Assembly: GCF_900016645.1 (NCBI RefSeq)
Contig: NZ_CDGJ01000081.1
Source: Acididesulfobacillus acetoxydans
GTDB lineage: Bacteria > Bacillota > Desulfitobacteriia > Desulfitobacteriales > Desulfitobacteriaceae
Strand: one strand, 5' to 3'
DNA: 64,000 nt
The notes below the pieces were generated by a model. That model worked only from the letters and a program-made list of their open reading frames with translations. It ran no database searches and was not told the origin of the DNA. Below, piece by piece: positions 24,952-33,509 of this stretch. The position numbers and the translations under genes are program-made. Position 1 is the stretch's first letter; every line of letters starts with the position of its first letter.

Positions 24952-26181
24952 ATGTCATTGCGCGAAGATGCTTTGAAACTCCATGCCGACCATCGAGGTA
25001 AAATTTCCGTGGAGAGTAAAGTGCCGGTGCGCGATTCCCGTGACTTGAGTCTCGCCTATTCCCCCGGAGTCGCGGAACCCTGCAAAGAAATAGCCAAAAA
25101 CCGGGACCTCATCAGCACGTATACCAATCGCGCCAACATGGTGGCCGTCGTGTCCAACGGTACCGCGGTCTTGGGCTTAGGTGATATCGGGGCTTATGCG
25201 GCGATGCCGGTTATGGAAGGCAAAGCGGTTCTTTTCAAATCTTTTGCCGGAGTGGACGCTTTCCCCATCTGTTTGGATACCAAGGATGTGGACAAGGTCG
25301 TGGAGACGGTAAAACTGCTGGCACCCACATTCGGGGGTATCAATCTGGAGGATATCTCCGCTCCCACCTGCTTTGAAATTGAAAGGCGGCTTAAAGCCGA
25401 GATGGACATCCCCGTCTTCCATGACGACCAGCATGGGACCGCGGTTGTAGTCATGGCAGGGCTTATCAACTCGCTCAAGCTTGTACACAAGGAATTGAAA
25501 AATGTCAAAGTAGTCACCAGCGGGGCCGGGGCGGCAGGTACGGCCATTATCAACCTTCTCATGAACATGGGTGTCCAAAACGTGATCATGTGCGACAGCA
25601 AAGGTGCCATTTACGAAGGCCGTACGAGCGGCATGAATAAATATAAAGAAGAAATCGCCCGGCACACGAATCGTGAGATGGTGAAGGGCGACTTAGCCGA
25701 GGCGTTGAAAGGCGCCGATATCTTTATCGGGGTATCGGTGGCGAATGCGGTCACTCAGGACATGGTGAAGTCCATGGCCAAAGACCCGATTATCTTTGCC
25801 ATGGCCAACCCCAATCCGGAGATCCTGCCGGAATTAGCTAACGAAGCGGGCGCCGCCGTCGTCGGTACCGGGCGTTCCGATTACCCCAATCAAGTTAATA
25901 ATGTGACGGCCTTCCCGGGAATTTTCCGTGGGGCTTTAGATACGGAAGCCACCGGGATCAATGAGGAGATGAAGATCGCCGCCGCTTATGCGATTGCAGG
26001 ACTTGTTTCAGATGCCGAACTTGAGCGGGATTACGTTATGCCCAAAGCCTTTGACCCCCGGGTCGGCCCGACTGTGGCGGCGGCCGTGGCGAAAGCCGCC
26101 ATGGAGAGCGGTGTGGCCCGCAAGCACGTCGATCCCGAACAAGTTGCCCAACATGTGCGGGAGTTAACAGGAAGACAGTAA
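24952..26181 (+). CDS. Malic enzyme (oxaloacetate-decarboxylating malate dehydrogenase)
   Basis: Converts malate to pyruvate and CO2 with NAD(P)+. 409 residues from the ATG at 24952 (GAGAAAGG upstream); a TTG at 24931 would add seven residues. Bacterial short-form malic enzyme: SLAYSPGVAEPC, the Tyr/Lys catalytic region, INLEDISAPTCFEIE and FHDDQHGTAVV for the metal, then the NAD domain VVTSGAGAAG. No phosphotransacetylase extension. With the ligase and lyase upstream, it completes glyoxylate + acetyl-CoA to malyl-CoA to malate to pyruvate. Confidence 0.93.
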   Translation: MSLREDALKLHADHRGKISVESKVPVRDSRDLSLAYSPGVAEPCKEIAKNRDLISTYTNRANMVAVVSNGTAVLGLGDIGAYAAMPVMEGKAVLFKSFAGVDAFPICLDTKDVDKVVETVKLLAPTFGGINLEDISAPTCFEIERRLKAEMDIPVFHDDQHGTAVVVMAGLINSLKLVHKELKNVKVVTSGAGAAGTAIINLLMNMGVQNVIMCDSKGAIYEGRTSGMNKYKEEIARHTNREMVKGDLAEALKGADIFIGVSVANAVTQDMVKSMAKDPIIFAMANPNPEILPELANEAGAAVVGTGRSDYPNQVNNVTAFPGIFRGALDTEATGINEEMKIAAAYAIAGLVSDAELERDYVMPKAFDPRVGPTVAAAVAKAAMESGVARKHVDPEQVAQHVRELTGRQ

Positions 26182-26787
26182 AACCTTCGGGGCCATTCTT
26201 CTCGCAGGGAAAATGTCGAATAGCCAAAGTTCAAGGGAGCAGAGAGGATATTTTGCTGCCATGTTCTGAGAATCCTCGCCGAGGACACGCCGAATGGTCA
26301 ACTCTTTCTGGAGACTCGGCCGAGTGTCAGCGGTTTGAGAGAGGGATTCGGGTCTGACGACCTTTGGAGCCGGGACTTGTGTTCGCAGTGTCAAGCGAGC
26401 GTGAGCCGCCGGCTCTTTCAGTGTTGGCGGGGTATAATTTCGGCGGCGGGGGCGAAGATAGGAAGACCCGGAGGCTTGAGAGGAAGCGTAAGGGGCTGTG
26501 CGGCAAATCCCCCGAGGTACGGAACCGGGTTTGTCTGCACCTGAGAGATAGCGGGAGGTGGCAGTGCCCCTAAGGCGCGGCAAAGGCGCTGCGGGTGTCG
26601 CGAAAAGCACCGCCGCAAGACGTCGCCGCAAGCACTGGCAGGCGGCGACGGGAGGGCATGTTGCGAAGTGCAAGGGGGTCGGGGCAGGAAACTTTGAGGA
26701 TGTGTCGAACTTCTTTGGGTGAAAGCAGGAGAATTTGCCCTTGAGGAGCTGCTTGGCTAGAACCCGACGGGAGAAAGGTGAACGCAG
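26182..26787 (+). other. 600-base GC-rich stretch without a gene; possible structured RNA
   Basis: No frame shows a protein family. A TATAAT at 26433-26438 lacks a good -35 box. Downstream, 26450-26660 is GC-rich and self-complementary, for example CGTCGCCGC (26621-26629) with GCGGCGACG (26642-26650). I tried to match it to RNase P, SRP RNA, tmRNA, glycine and T-box elements and could not. Confidence 0.4.
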
Positions 26788-28170
26788 GTGTTAGAGTTGA
26801 ACCGGCCGGAATGGACCGACGAGAAAACCGGGGAGTTGGAGCGGAGGCTGGCAAGAATTTTTCTGGAGGAGTGGGGAGGCCCGCGCAGTCCGCTGGCGCT
26901 CCAATACGTTCATGAAACGATCGTGCCGGACCTCTTGTACTGCCTCCGGTTGAACGCGGATCTGCTGCAAAATCAGACTTTTGCGGAGATTGTCGCATGG
27001 AAATTGAGGACACAGTTTGCTTACCCGGCGGCGGCGGCCGAGCCCTTGGCCCGGGACCTGATCCGGGCGGTCGAGGGTCTCGTCGACCGGGTGCAAGTGT
27101 CAGATGTAAGGGAGCCTTGGCGGCGGATTTTTCGCCTTTGGGTTAGCGGGGAGTCTCTGCCCGACATTGCCGAACGTACGGGGTATCCGTTGGATTATCT
27201 GGATCTTTTGCTTTTGCGGTTAAGAAAATTGCAGAAGTTCGTGGCGGGTCGCGGCCTTGGCTTATTGGAATGCCTGGAAAATGAGGAGTTGGGGGAATAC
27301 GGCTTTGCACAATTGAGCTTCTTGTACCAATTTCTCAGCGCCTTGTCAGGGGAGCCTCTCTTTCAGGAGCGGCTGATCATGGAGCAGGTCATCCAAGAAC
27401 TGAATCTCCCCCTGCAAGTGTCCGATCTGGTGACCCTTTTGGAAATCCTTCATGAACACGAGAGCGAATGGACCGAATCCGCCTTCATTGCCGCCCTGGG
27501 TGAAATGGCCCGGCGTCCGGACGGACGCGGTGACGGGATAGTCCACTTCTTTCCCGATATTTTGCACGGCCTCATTTCTGTGTATTGGATTCAACGGAAC
27601 AAATCAGGCAAGCTTTGCTTGAGTGAGAAAAGCGCCAAGGCTTTGGCCGGGTTTATTTTGCCCAGGGTGACGGAACGCCTGCGGGAAAGCTTAAAATATC
27701 GGGATATGGAACAAGCCCAAAGAATTCTGCTGGCCCAGAACCCGGAAGTGCTGGCGCAGATCGTCGACTGGGTGGCTCGGGAAGCCGGCGGGGAAGAGGC
27801 ATTTCAACTCTTAACCGGCCTGTACAAGCGGGTCAGCCGGAGGATCGACTTGTGCGTGATAGAGGCTTGCGGCCGGGTACCGGCGGCCTGGGAGTTCGTG
27901 CTGGGGGCGACCGCCGAGCAGGACAGCCTGATTCGGGCCGGAGCCTGTGAGGCACTCGGCAATTTGGGCCGCAAAGACGCTGTTCCCAGGCTGATTGAAT
28001 GCCTGGAGGATGAAGTGCCCGGGGTGAAAAAGGCGGCGGCGCAGGCTTTAGCCGGCTTAGGGGACCGGCGGGCACTGGTTCATTTGGAACGTTTGGCGGC
28101 AGATTACTCGGAGCCGACTGTGGTCAGGGAAAAAGCCAAAGAAGCCGCGTTCGCTCTCAGCGTGACTTGA
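26788..28170 (+). CDS. HEAT-repeat protein of unknown function
   Basis: 460 residues, GTG start with AAAGGTGAA upstream. The N-terminal two thirds are helical and hydrophilic, with a helix-turn-helix-like segment near residues 120-150 (LPDIAERTGYPLDYLDLLLL). The C-terminal part (about 375-455) has HEAT repeats: IRAGACEALGNLG, VKKAAAQALAGLGD. No signal or membrane segment. It sits directly upstream of the TrpR-like yerC and hisZ; function unknown, possibly a protein-interaction scaffold. Confidence 0.7.
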   Translation: MLELNRPEWTDEKTGELERRLARIFLEEWGGPRSPLALQYVHETIVPDLLYCLRLNADLLQNQTFAEIVAWKLRTQFAYPAAAAEPLARDLIRAVEGLVDRVQVSDVREPWRRIFRLWVSGESLPDIAERTGYPLDYLDLLLLRLRKLQKFVAGRGLGLLECLENEELGEYGFAQLSFLYQFLSALSGEPLFQERLIMEQVIQELNLPLQVSDLVTLLEILHEHESEWTESAFIAALGEMARRPDGRGDGIVHFFPDILHGLISVYWIQRNKSGKLCLSEKSAKALAGFILPRVTERLRESLKYRDMEQAQRILLAQNPEVLAQIVDWVAREAGGEEAFQLLTGLYKRVSRRIDLCVIEACGRVPAAWEFVLGATAEQDSLIRAGACEALGNLGRKDAVPRLIECLEDEVPGVKKAAAQALAGLGDRRALVHLERLAADYSEPTVVREKAKEAAFALSVT

Positions 28171-28183
28171 CAGAACTCTTCCG

Positions 28184-28199
28184 CTTTAATAAATTAAAG
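28184..28199 (+). promoter_or_regulatory. 16-bp AT-rich palindrome before yerC
   Basis: CTTTAATAAATTAAAG (arms CTTTAAT/ATTAAAG) lies 35 bases before the yerC start, just after the HEAT-repeat gene. It could be an operator or part of a promoter. Confidence 0.35.
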
Positions 28200-28233
28200 G
28201 GGGAAAGGTAGCAACGGCGGGGGGGAATAAGGG

Positions 28234-28548
28234 ATGGCCACAGATGAAAGACTAAGAGATCACTTGAATGATGCGCTGTTTGATGCAATTTTGCTCCTTC
28301 AAGACAGGGAAGAGTGCTACCGGTTTTTCGAGGACATAGCCACGATCGCCGAGATTAAAGCGCTGGCTCAACGCCTGGAAGTGGCGAAGCTCCTGCGCGA
28401 AAACGTGACCTACGCGGAAATCGCCGAACACACGGGGGCAAGCACAGCGACGATCAGCCGTGTCAAGCGCTGCCTCTACTTCGGCGCTGATGGGTATCAA
28501 TTGATTCTTGACCGGTTGGCTGAGCGGGAAGAAAAAGAAGTTCCTTAA
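28234..28548 (+). CDS. yerC: YerC/YecD-type TrpR-family regulator (possible HisR)
   Basis: 104-residue DNA-binding protein of the TrpR superfamily: helices at LAQRLEVAKLL, then the helix-turn-helix NVTYAEIAEHTGASTATISRVKRCL. Full length. Orthologs called YerC have been proposed as histidine-responsive regulators (HisR) of his genes in Gram-positive bacteria (from memory). Its place immediately upstream of hisZ, and a palindrome at the his transcript start (31003-31022), agree with that role here. Cytoplasmic dimer expected. Confidence 0.88.
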   Translation: MATDERLRDHLNDALFDAILLLQDREECYRFFEDIATIAEIKALAQRLEVAKLLRENVTYAEIAEHTGASTATISRVKRCLYFGADGYQLILDRLAEREEKEVP

Positions 28549-28572
28549 CTAGCCTTAATCATCGTTGGGGGA

Positions 28573-29730
28573 GTGTTAGTATTGCAACGTTCTGCTCTGG
28601 GGTTGCGCGTTCCGATGGGGATGCATGATCTTCTGCCAGATGAAATGGCTCTGCTTGAGCACTTAGAAAGACAAACTCTTGATTTGTTCAGCCGCTGGGC
28701 CTACCGGAGAATTCAGACGCCGGCTTTGGAATATGCGGCCTGTGTGCAGCCTGATGTCGACCGGGAAGACCAACTGTACAAGTTCTTTGATCGGCAAGGG
28801 CGGATTTTGGCCTTGCGTCCCGAATTTACTCCCTCTATTGCCCGCTTGGTCAGTACGCGGCTGCGGGCTTCCCAACCGCCGCTGCGCCTATGTTACGGTG
28901 CGGATGTCTTCCGGAATTCCACGCCTCATTTTCGCGAATTTCGCCAGGTGGGAGTGGAATTGGTTGGGTCTGCCGAAATCATTGCGGACGCGGAAGTGGT
29001 TGCCCTGGCCATCAAGAGCCTTGAGCAGCTGGATATCAAGGATTTTCAGTTCAATCTCGGCCACATGGGCATTTTTGCCGGACTAATGCGGGACCTCGCC
29101 CTTCCGCCCGGACTGAGGGAGGGTATCGAAGAGAAGCTGGCGCGGAAAGATATGGTTGGAATTGAAAGCTTGGTCCTGCAAAACGATTTACCGGAAAGAA
29201 CTCAGGACATTCTCCTCAAACTGCCTCATCTGCATGGAGGAGAGGAAATTCTGGATGAAGTACTGGGCTGGAGCGAGGACTCGGGGATTCGGGCGGCGAC
29301 GGAGGGACTGAGGCAGGTTTACCGTTACCTGCGGGATTTTGGGGTCCAGCGGCCTGTCGCGCTCGATCTGGGAATTCTGCGAGGGTTTTCCTATTATACC
29401 GGAGTGATATTCGAAGGATATGTTCCGGGCGTGGGATTTCCGGTGGCCGAGGGGGGACGATACGATTCACTGTATGCCGACTTCGGCTACAACCAACCGG
29501 CCACAGGATTTGCGATCCATTTGGGCAGTTTGTTGGGCCTGTTTCCGGTGTGGGAGAGCGGAGAGGCCGATATTTTGGTTTTCGGCCGCGATGTTCCCAA
29601 AGTGATTCGCCGTTGTCTGGAACTGAGAGGGCAAGGCAAACGGGTGGAGATGGCTCTGGGTCCGGTGACTCGCACTGAGGCGGGGAACCTGGCGGAGAAA
29701 AAGGGTATCGCTCTGGTGGAGAAAGTTTAA
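28573..29730 (+). CDS. hisZ: ATP phosphoribosyltransferase regulatory subunit HisZ
   Basis: Histidyl-tRNA-synthetase-like subunit that activates the short HisG and senses histidine. 385 residues, GTG start (GGGGGAG upstream). Class II synthetase-like motifs are present: LRPEFTPSIARLV, FRQVGVELVGS and FSYYTGVIFEGYVPG. The anticodon-binding domain of true HisRS is cut short, which is typical for HisZ. It lies 24 bases after yerC and is separated from hisG by pfk. Confidence 0.92.
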   Translation: MLVLQRSALGLRVPMGMHDLLPDEMALLEHLERQTLDLFSRWAYRRIQTPALEYAACVQPDVDREDQLYKFFDRQGRILALRPEFTPSIARLVSTRLRASQPPLRLCYGADVFRNSTPHFREFRQVGVELVGSAEIIADAEVVALAIKSLEQLDIKDFQFNLGHMGIFAGLMRDLALPPGLREGIEEKLARKDMVGIESLVLQNDLPERTQDILLKLPHLHGGEEILDEVLGWSEDSGIRAATEGLRQVYRYLRDFGVQRPVALDLGILRGFSYYTGVIFEGYVPGVGFPVAEGGRYDSLYADFGYNQPATGFAIHLGSLLGLFPVWESGEADILVFGRDVPKVIRRCLELRGQGKRVEMALGPVTRTEAGNLAEKKGIALVEKV

Positions 29731-29758
29731 GGGCAATTTTGGGAAAGGTGGCGGCTGT

Positions 29759-30838
29759 ATGCGTAAGATTGCGGTGCTCACGGGGGGCGGTGATTGTCCC
29801 GGCCTCAACGCGGTCTTGAGGGCGGTTGTTAAAGCGGCCGACCGGTATGGGATTGAAGTCGTGGGGGTGAAGGACGGGTTCCGCGGAGCGATAGAAGGAG
29901 ATTTCGTGCCTCTCGGCTTCGGGGATGTCTCGGGGATCCTGCCGCGCGGGGGAACGATTTTGGGCACGACGAACCGGGATAATCCCTTTGCTTACGCGGG
30001 CGGAGGCGGCGACAAGGCGGAGCCGGTGGATCGCTCCCGGGATGTTTTGCGCAATCTGGAGGTGGCAGGGGCCGAGGCCTTGATTGCCATCGGCGGGGAC
30101 GGGAGCCTGAAGATCGCCTTGGAGTTTGCTGAACTTGGTTTACAGGTTATCGGCATACCGAAGACGATTGACAATGACCTGATGGCTACGGACCAGACCT
30201 TTGGTTTCCAAACCGCCGTGACCACGGCCCAGGAAGCACTGGACAAACTTCATTCCACGGCCGAATCCCATCACCGGGTCATGATCTTGGAAGTCATGGG
30301 GCGGTATGCCGGTTGGATTGCCCTTTATGCCGGTGTGGCCGGAGGAGCGGATGTCATCCTCATCCCCGAGATCCCTTATGACCTTGAGCGGGTGGCGGAA
30401 GCGGTGAAAAGGCGGGCCCGGCAAGGGAAAAAGTTCAGCATCGTGGTTGTGGCCGAGGGCGCCAAGCCCTTAGGGGGAGAGATGGTGGTGGAAAGCAGGG
30501 TGAGCGGACGGCCAGACCCGTTGAAACTGGGGGGGATCGGAGCCAAAGTGGCCCGGGATCTGGCCACACTCACCGGAATGGAAAACAGGGTTACGGTCCT
30601 CGGACACCTGCAGCGGGGAGGTTCACCGGTCGCGTATGACCGGCTGCTCGCGACCCGATACGGGACTGCGGCCGTGGAGGCGCTGCGCGAGGGGGCTTTT
30701 GGCACGATGGTCGCTTTGCAGGGCAGGGATATCGTGCGCGTAGCCTTGTCTGACGCAGTGGACAAGTTGAAACAGGTGCCCCTGACGGACCCGGTCTTGT
30801 TGGCGGCGCGAAGTTTGGGCATCGAGATGGGAGACTAA
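29759..30838 (+). CDS. pfkA: 6-phosphofructokinase (mixed ATP/PPi signature)
   Basis: Phosphorylates fructose-6-phosphate in glycolysis. 359 residues; starts 28 bases after hisZ with GGAAAGGTGG upstream. The PFKA fold is clear: GGGDCPGLNAVL, GGTILGTTNR, and catalytic KTIDND (135-140). The phosphoryl-donor positions are mixed: IGGDGS (112-116) has the Gly usual for ATP enzymes, while Lys-135 before TIDND is the residue usual for PPi enzymes. This combination is known in group III PFKs, so donor specificity is open. Followed by a terminator at 30911, isolating it from the his genes. Confidence 0.92.
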   Translation: MRKIAVLTGGGDCPGLNAVLRAVVKAADRYGIEVVGVKDGFRGAIEGDFVPLGFGDVSGILPRGGTILGTTNRDNPFAYAGGGGDKAEPVDRSRDVLRNLEVAGAEALIAIGGDGSLKIALEFAELGLQVIGIPKTIDNDLMATDQTFGFQTAVTTAQEALDKLHSTAESHHRVMILEVMGRYAGWIALYAGVAGGADVILIPEIPYDLERVAEAVKRRARQGKKFSIVVVAEGAKPLGGEMVVESRVSGRPDPLKLGGIGAKVARDLATLTGMENRVTVLGHLQRGGSPVAYDRLLATRYGTAAVEALREGAFGTMVALQGRDIVRVALSDAVDKLKQVPLTDPVLLAARSLGIEMGD

Positions 30839-30910
30839 GCCGCAGGATCCGGCAGCAAACACCGGGCCAAGATCGGGCGGCGAACATTGGGTCAGGGTCG
30901 GCGGACCAAG

Positions 30911-30946
30911 GGATTTTCTGAACAGGAGGAAAATCCTTTTCTTTTT
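30911..30946 (+). terminator. Intrinsic terminator after pfk
   Basis: GGATTTTC (30911-30918) pairs with GAAAATCC (30929-30936), then TTTTCTTTTTT. The stem is AT-rich but the T-run is long. Confidence 0.6.
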
Positions 30947-30959
30947 TGCTGCGGACGCT

Positions 30960-30989
30960 TGCCAAAGAAATGAACCATTTGCTATAATA
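30960..30989 (+). promoter_or_regulatory. Promoter of the his operon
   Basis: TTGCCA (30960-30965), 18-base spacer, and consensus TATAAT (30984-30989). Transcription should begin near 30996, just before the palindrome at 31003. Confidence 0.7.
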
Positions 30990-31002
30990 TCAGTGTACTA
31001 CC

Positions 31003-31022
31003 GCGCTATCATATTAGCGCGT
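31003..31022 (+). promoter_or_regulatory. Operator-like palindrome at the his transcript start
   Basis: CGCGCTA (31003-31009), six bases, TAGCGCG (31016-31022). Lying about 8-27 bases past the expected transcription start, it is placed to block a polymerase. A YerC/HisR-type repressor is the natural candidate. Confidence 0.45.
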
Positions 31023-31277
31023 TAACGGACTAAAGCGAAAATGGAGGATCCGCGCGAAGGACTGCGAGCTCGGACTCGGGGAGGCGGACTAAACAGAAGG
31101 GCTGCGAGCTAAGCCCCGGGGAGGCGGATCAGACCGCGATAGTATGGACCGGCCGCAGGAAATGCGGTTCGGCTGCGCTGAGCCGCGAATAAAAGCGCGC
31201 GGGGGCCGCGGACTAAGGTGTGGGGGATGAGGATGAAAGCGGGCGAACAGATTGAGGGTTTGAGGAGAGAAAAGGAT

Positions 31278-31994
31278 GTGAAACGCAATTTGCTGACGAT
31301 CGCCCTTCCTAAAGGAAAGCTTCTGCCGGAGTCTTTGGCCCTCCTGAGCGGAGTGGGGTTGGACTGTGATGAAGTTAGGGAGGATTCGCGTAAACTTTTG
31401 TTTGAGATTCCCGAGGGGGAGGCTCAAGTCATCATTTGCCGACCGACGGATATTCCGACTTATGTGGAATACGGTGCCGCCGATGTGGGCTTTGTCGGTA
31501 AAGATACTCTGCTGGAAGAAAATAAGGATGTAGCCGAGCTTCTGGACTTAAGATATGGTTTTTGTCGTTTTGTAGTGGCGATGCCAGCCGGTAAAACGCC
31601 TCCCCGCTTGGCCGACGGAGGGTATGACCTGTCCGTGTTAAACCATCAGCGGGTTGCGACGAAGTTTCCCAGGGTGGCTCAGACGTTTTTTAGCGACTTG
31701 GGCATGCAGGTTACCCCCATCAAGCTTCACGGTAATATTGAACTGGCCCCGCGGGTGGGTCTGGCCGAAATGATCGTCGACATCGTGTCCACCGGCGCCA
31801 CTTTACGCCAGAACAAGCTGGCAGAAGTGGCTCCCATTCTGGAGGCGACTACTCGGATGGTGGCCAACCGGGTGTCCCTCCGCATGAAGTATGAGCGGAT
31901 TCAGAACCTGGCGGACGCCCTGCGGGAGCAGGTGCAGCGGGGAACGGCCGCTCGTCTGTCCGACTTACCCGGCGGCAAAGGAGAAAGAGTATAA
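31278..31994 (+). CDS. hisG: ATP phosphoribosyltransferase catalytic subunit (short form)
   Basis: First step of histidine synthesis (PRPP + ATP). The GTG at 31278 gives [16 protein letters not shown], the family's usual beginning, with GAGGAGAGAAAAGG upstream; a longer frame to 31218 is possible. 238 residues, lacking the regulatory C-terminal domain, so it needs HisZ. Key segments: [11 protein letters not shown] and the PRPP loop [15 protein letters not shown] slightly extended basic C-terminus ([11 protein letters not shown]) is unusual. First gene after the his promoter. Confidence 0.92.
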   Translation: MKRNLLTIALPKGKLLPESLALLSGVGLDCDEVREDSRKLLFEIPEGEAQVIICRPTDIPTYVEYGAADVGFVGKDTLLEENKDVAELLDLRYGFCRFVVAMPAGKTPPRLADGGYDLSVLNHQRVATKFPRVAQTFFSDLGMQVTPIKLHGNIELAPRVGLAEMIVDIVSTGATLRQNKLAEVAPILEATTRMVANRVSLRMKYERIQNLADALREQVQRGTAARLSDLPGGKGERV

Positions 31995-32117
31995 AGGTTG
32001 CGGCAATTTACTTTCTGAAAGTCTGGCCTATTTGTTCTGCTTTATCACCCCGTAACCGGTACTGCCGGTATTACGAGCTGTCTGCCGGTTTCAAAAATAC
32101 TATTCGAGGAGAAAGGC

Positions 32118-33509
32118 ATGAAGATTGAAAAACTGGCTGAGGCGAATTTGGAACGGCTAATTCGCAAATCGTACGGAGACGAGGCTGCCCTGGAGTCCCG
32201 GGTGGCGGAAATTCTCGGGAGAGTCAGGCTGGAAGGGGATGAGGCACTCTTCAGGCTGACAATGGAGTTGGACGGAGTGGACTTGCGGCAGAGCGGTTTG
32301 AAAGTCCGAGAGGAAGAAATTGAGGAGGCCTGCGCGTCTGTTTCGGGGGAATTCTTGACGGCTTTGCGGGTGGCCAAGAGAAATATCACGCGTTTTCACG
32401 AAAGACAGAAACGGGTTTCCTGGTTTGAGCCGGAGGAAGACGGGAGTATCCTGGGGCAGCTGATCCGGCCTCTAAGGCGGGTGGGAATCTATGTGCCCGG
32501 CGGAACGGCCGCTTACCCTTCCTCGGTGCTGATGAATGCCTTGCCGGCTCTGGTTGCCGGTGTCCAAGAAGTCGTTATGGTCAGCCCTCCCCGGCCGGAT
32601 GGCAGCCTGTTGCCAGAGGTTCTGGCGGCGGCCGGGGAAGCGGGTGTCCGGGAAATTTACAAAGTGGGAGGGGCGCAGGCCGTGGCGGCTTTGGCTTACG
32701 GCACGGCAACTGTAGCCCCGGTGGAGAAGATTACCGGTCCCGGTAACATCTATGTGACCTTGGCCAAAAAGCAAGTGTTCGGCCAAGTGGACATTGACAT
32801 GCTGGCGGGGCCGAGCGAGATTTTAATCTTGGCGGATGAAAGCGCGCGGGAGCGGGAATTGGCGGCGGACCTGCTTTCCCAGGCCGAGCATGACAGGTTG
32901 GCGTCAGCCATTCTCGTTTCTCCGGACCGCACCTTACTGGAAGAGACGGTCCGGGAAGTTGAGCGGCAGTTGAGCACGCTTCCCCGGGCGGAGATCGCCC
33001 GCTGCGCCTGGGAAAATCACGGGGCGGCTATATGGGTGCGCGATTTGGCGGAAGGAATGGACCTGGCTAACCGGATAGCGCCGGAACACTTCGAACTGGT
33101 AGTGAAGGACCCGCAGCAGTGGCTGGGGAGGGTACGCAATGCCGGGGCCGTCTTCTTGGGGCGGTTTTCGCCCGAACCGGTGGGGGATTATCTGGCCGGA
33201 CCGAACCACATTTTGCCGACCGGCGGTACAGCCCGCTTTTACTCTCCGCTCAATGTGGATACATTTACGAAAAAGACAAGCGTGATTCAGTACTCCGAGC
33301 AGGCTTTGGCCCGAGATGCTGAACACATCGTCCGCCTGGCCAGGACGGAAGGACTGGAAGCTCACGCCAGAGCGGTGGAGGTGAGAGGGCACGAGGCGGG
33401 CAAAGGAGAGCCCGAGGAAGGTCGCGGCGATGCCCGAGGTACGAGCGGATATCAAAGAATGAGGAGGGAGAAGCCGCGGTCCGGTGAGGAGGGCCCGGCG
33501 CACGGATGA
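32118..33509 (+). CDS. hisD: Histidinol dehydrogenase with extended C-terminus
   Basis: Last two oxidation steps of histidine synthesis (histidinol to histidine, NAD+, Zn2+). 463 residues, start with CGAGGAGAAAGG. Family marks: YVPGGTAAYPSS, KVGGAQAVAALAYGT, the GPSEILILAD segment, and GPNHILPTGGTARFYSPL near the zinc ligands. The family ends soon after EGLEAHARAVEVR; about 38 extra Gly/Glu/Arg-rich residues follow here, of the low-complexity kind seen elsewhere in this window. Overlaps hisC by 4 bases. Confidence 0.95.
   Translation: MKIEKLAEANLERLIRKSYGDEAALESRVAEILGRVRLEGDEALFRLTMELDGVDLRQSGLKVREEEIEEACASVSGEFLTALRVAKRNITRFHERQKRVSWFEPEEDGSILGQLIRPLRRVGIYVPGGTAAYPSSVLMNALPALVAGVQEVVMVSPPRPDGSLLPEVLAAAGEAGVREIYKVGGAQAVAALAYGTATVAPVEKITGPGNIYVTLAKKQVFGQVDIDMLAGPSEILILADESARERELAADLLSQAEHDRLASAILVSPDRTLLEETVREVERQLSTLPRAEIARCAWENHGAAIWVRDLAEGMDLANRIAPEHFELVVKDPQQWLGRVRNAGAVFLGRFSPEPVGDYLAGPNHILPTGGTARFYSPLNVDTFTKKTSVIQYSEQALARDAEHIVRLARTEGLEAHARAVEVRGHEAGKGEPEEGRGDARGTSGYQRMRREKPRSGEEGPAHG

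Larger units (their letters stand above)
30839..31277 (+). other. Intergenic region between pfk and hisG (terminator, promoter, operator)
   Basis: About 440 bases. In order: weak CGGCA/GGGCGGCGAAC-type repetition (30840-30900), a terminator (30911-30946), a sigma-A promoter (30960-30989) and a palindrome (31003-31022). Then comes a 200-base purine/GC-rich segment in which (GG)ACTGCGAGCT.CGGGGAGGCGGA appears twice (near 31059 and 31100). No gene. Confidence 0.6.

Noticed and set aside
26450..26660. Known structured RNA (RNase P, tmRNA, SRP RNA, glycine riboswitch, T-box)
   Set aside because: None of the conserved cores could be matched by eye; left as an unexplained region.
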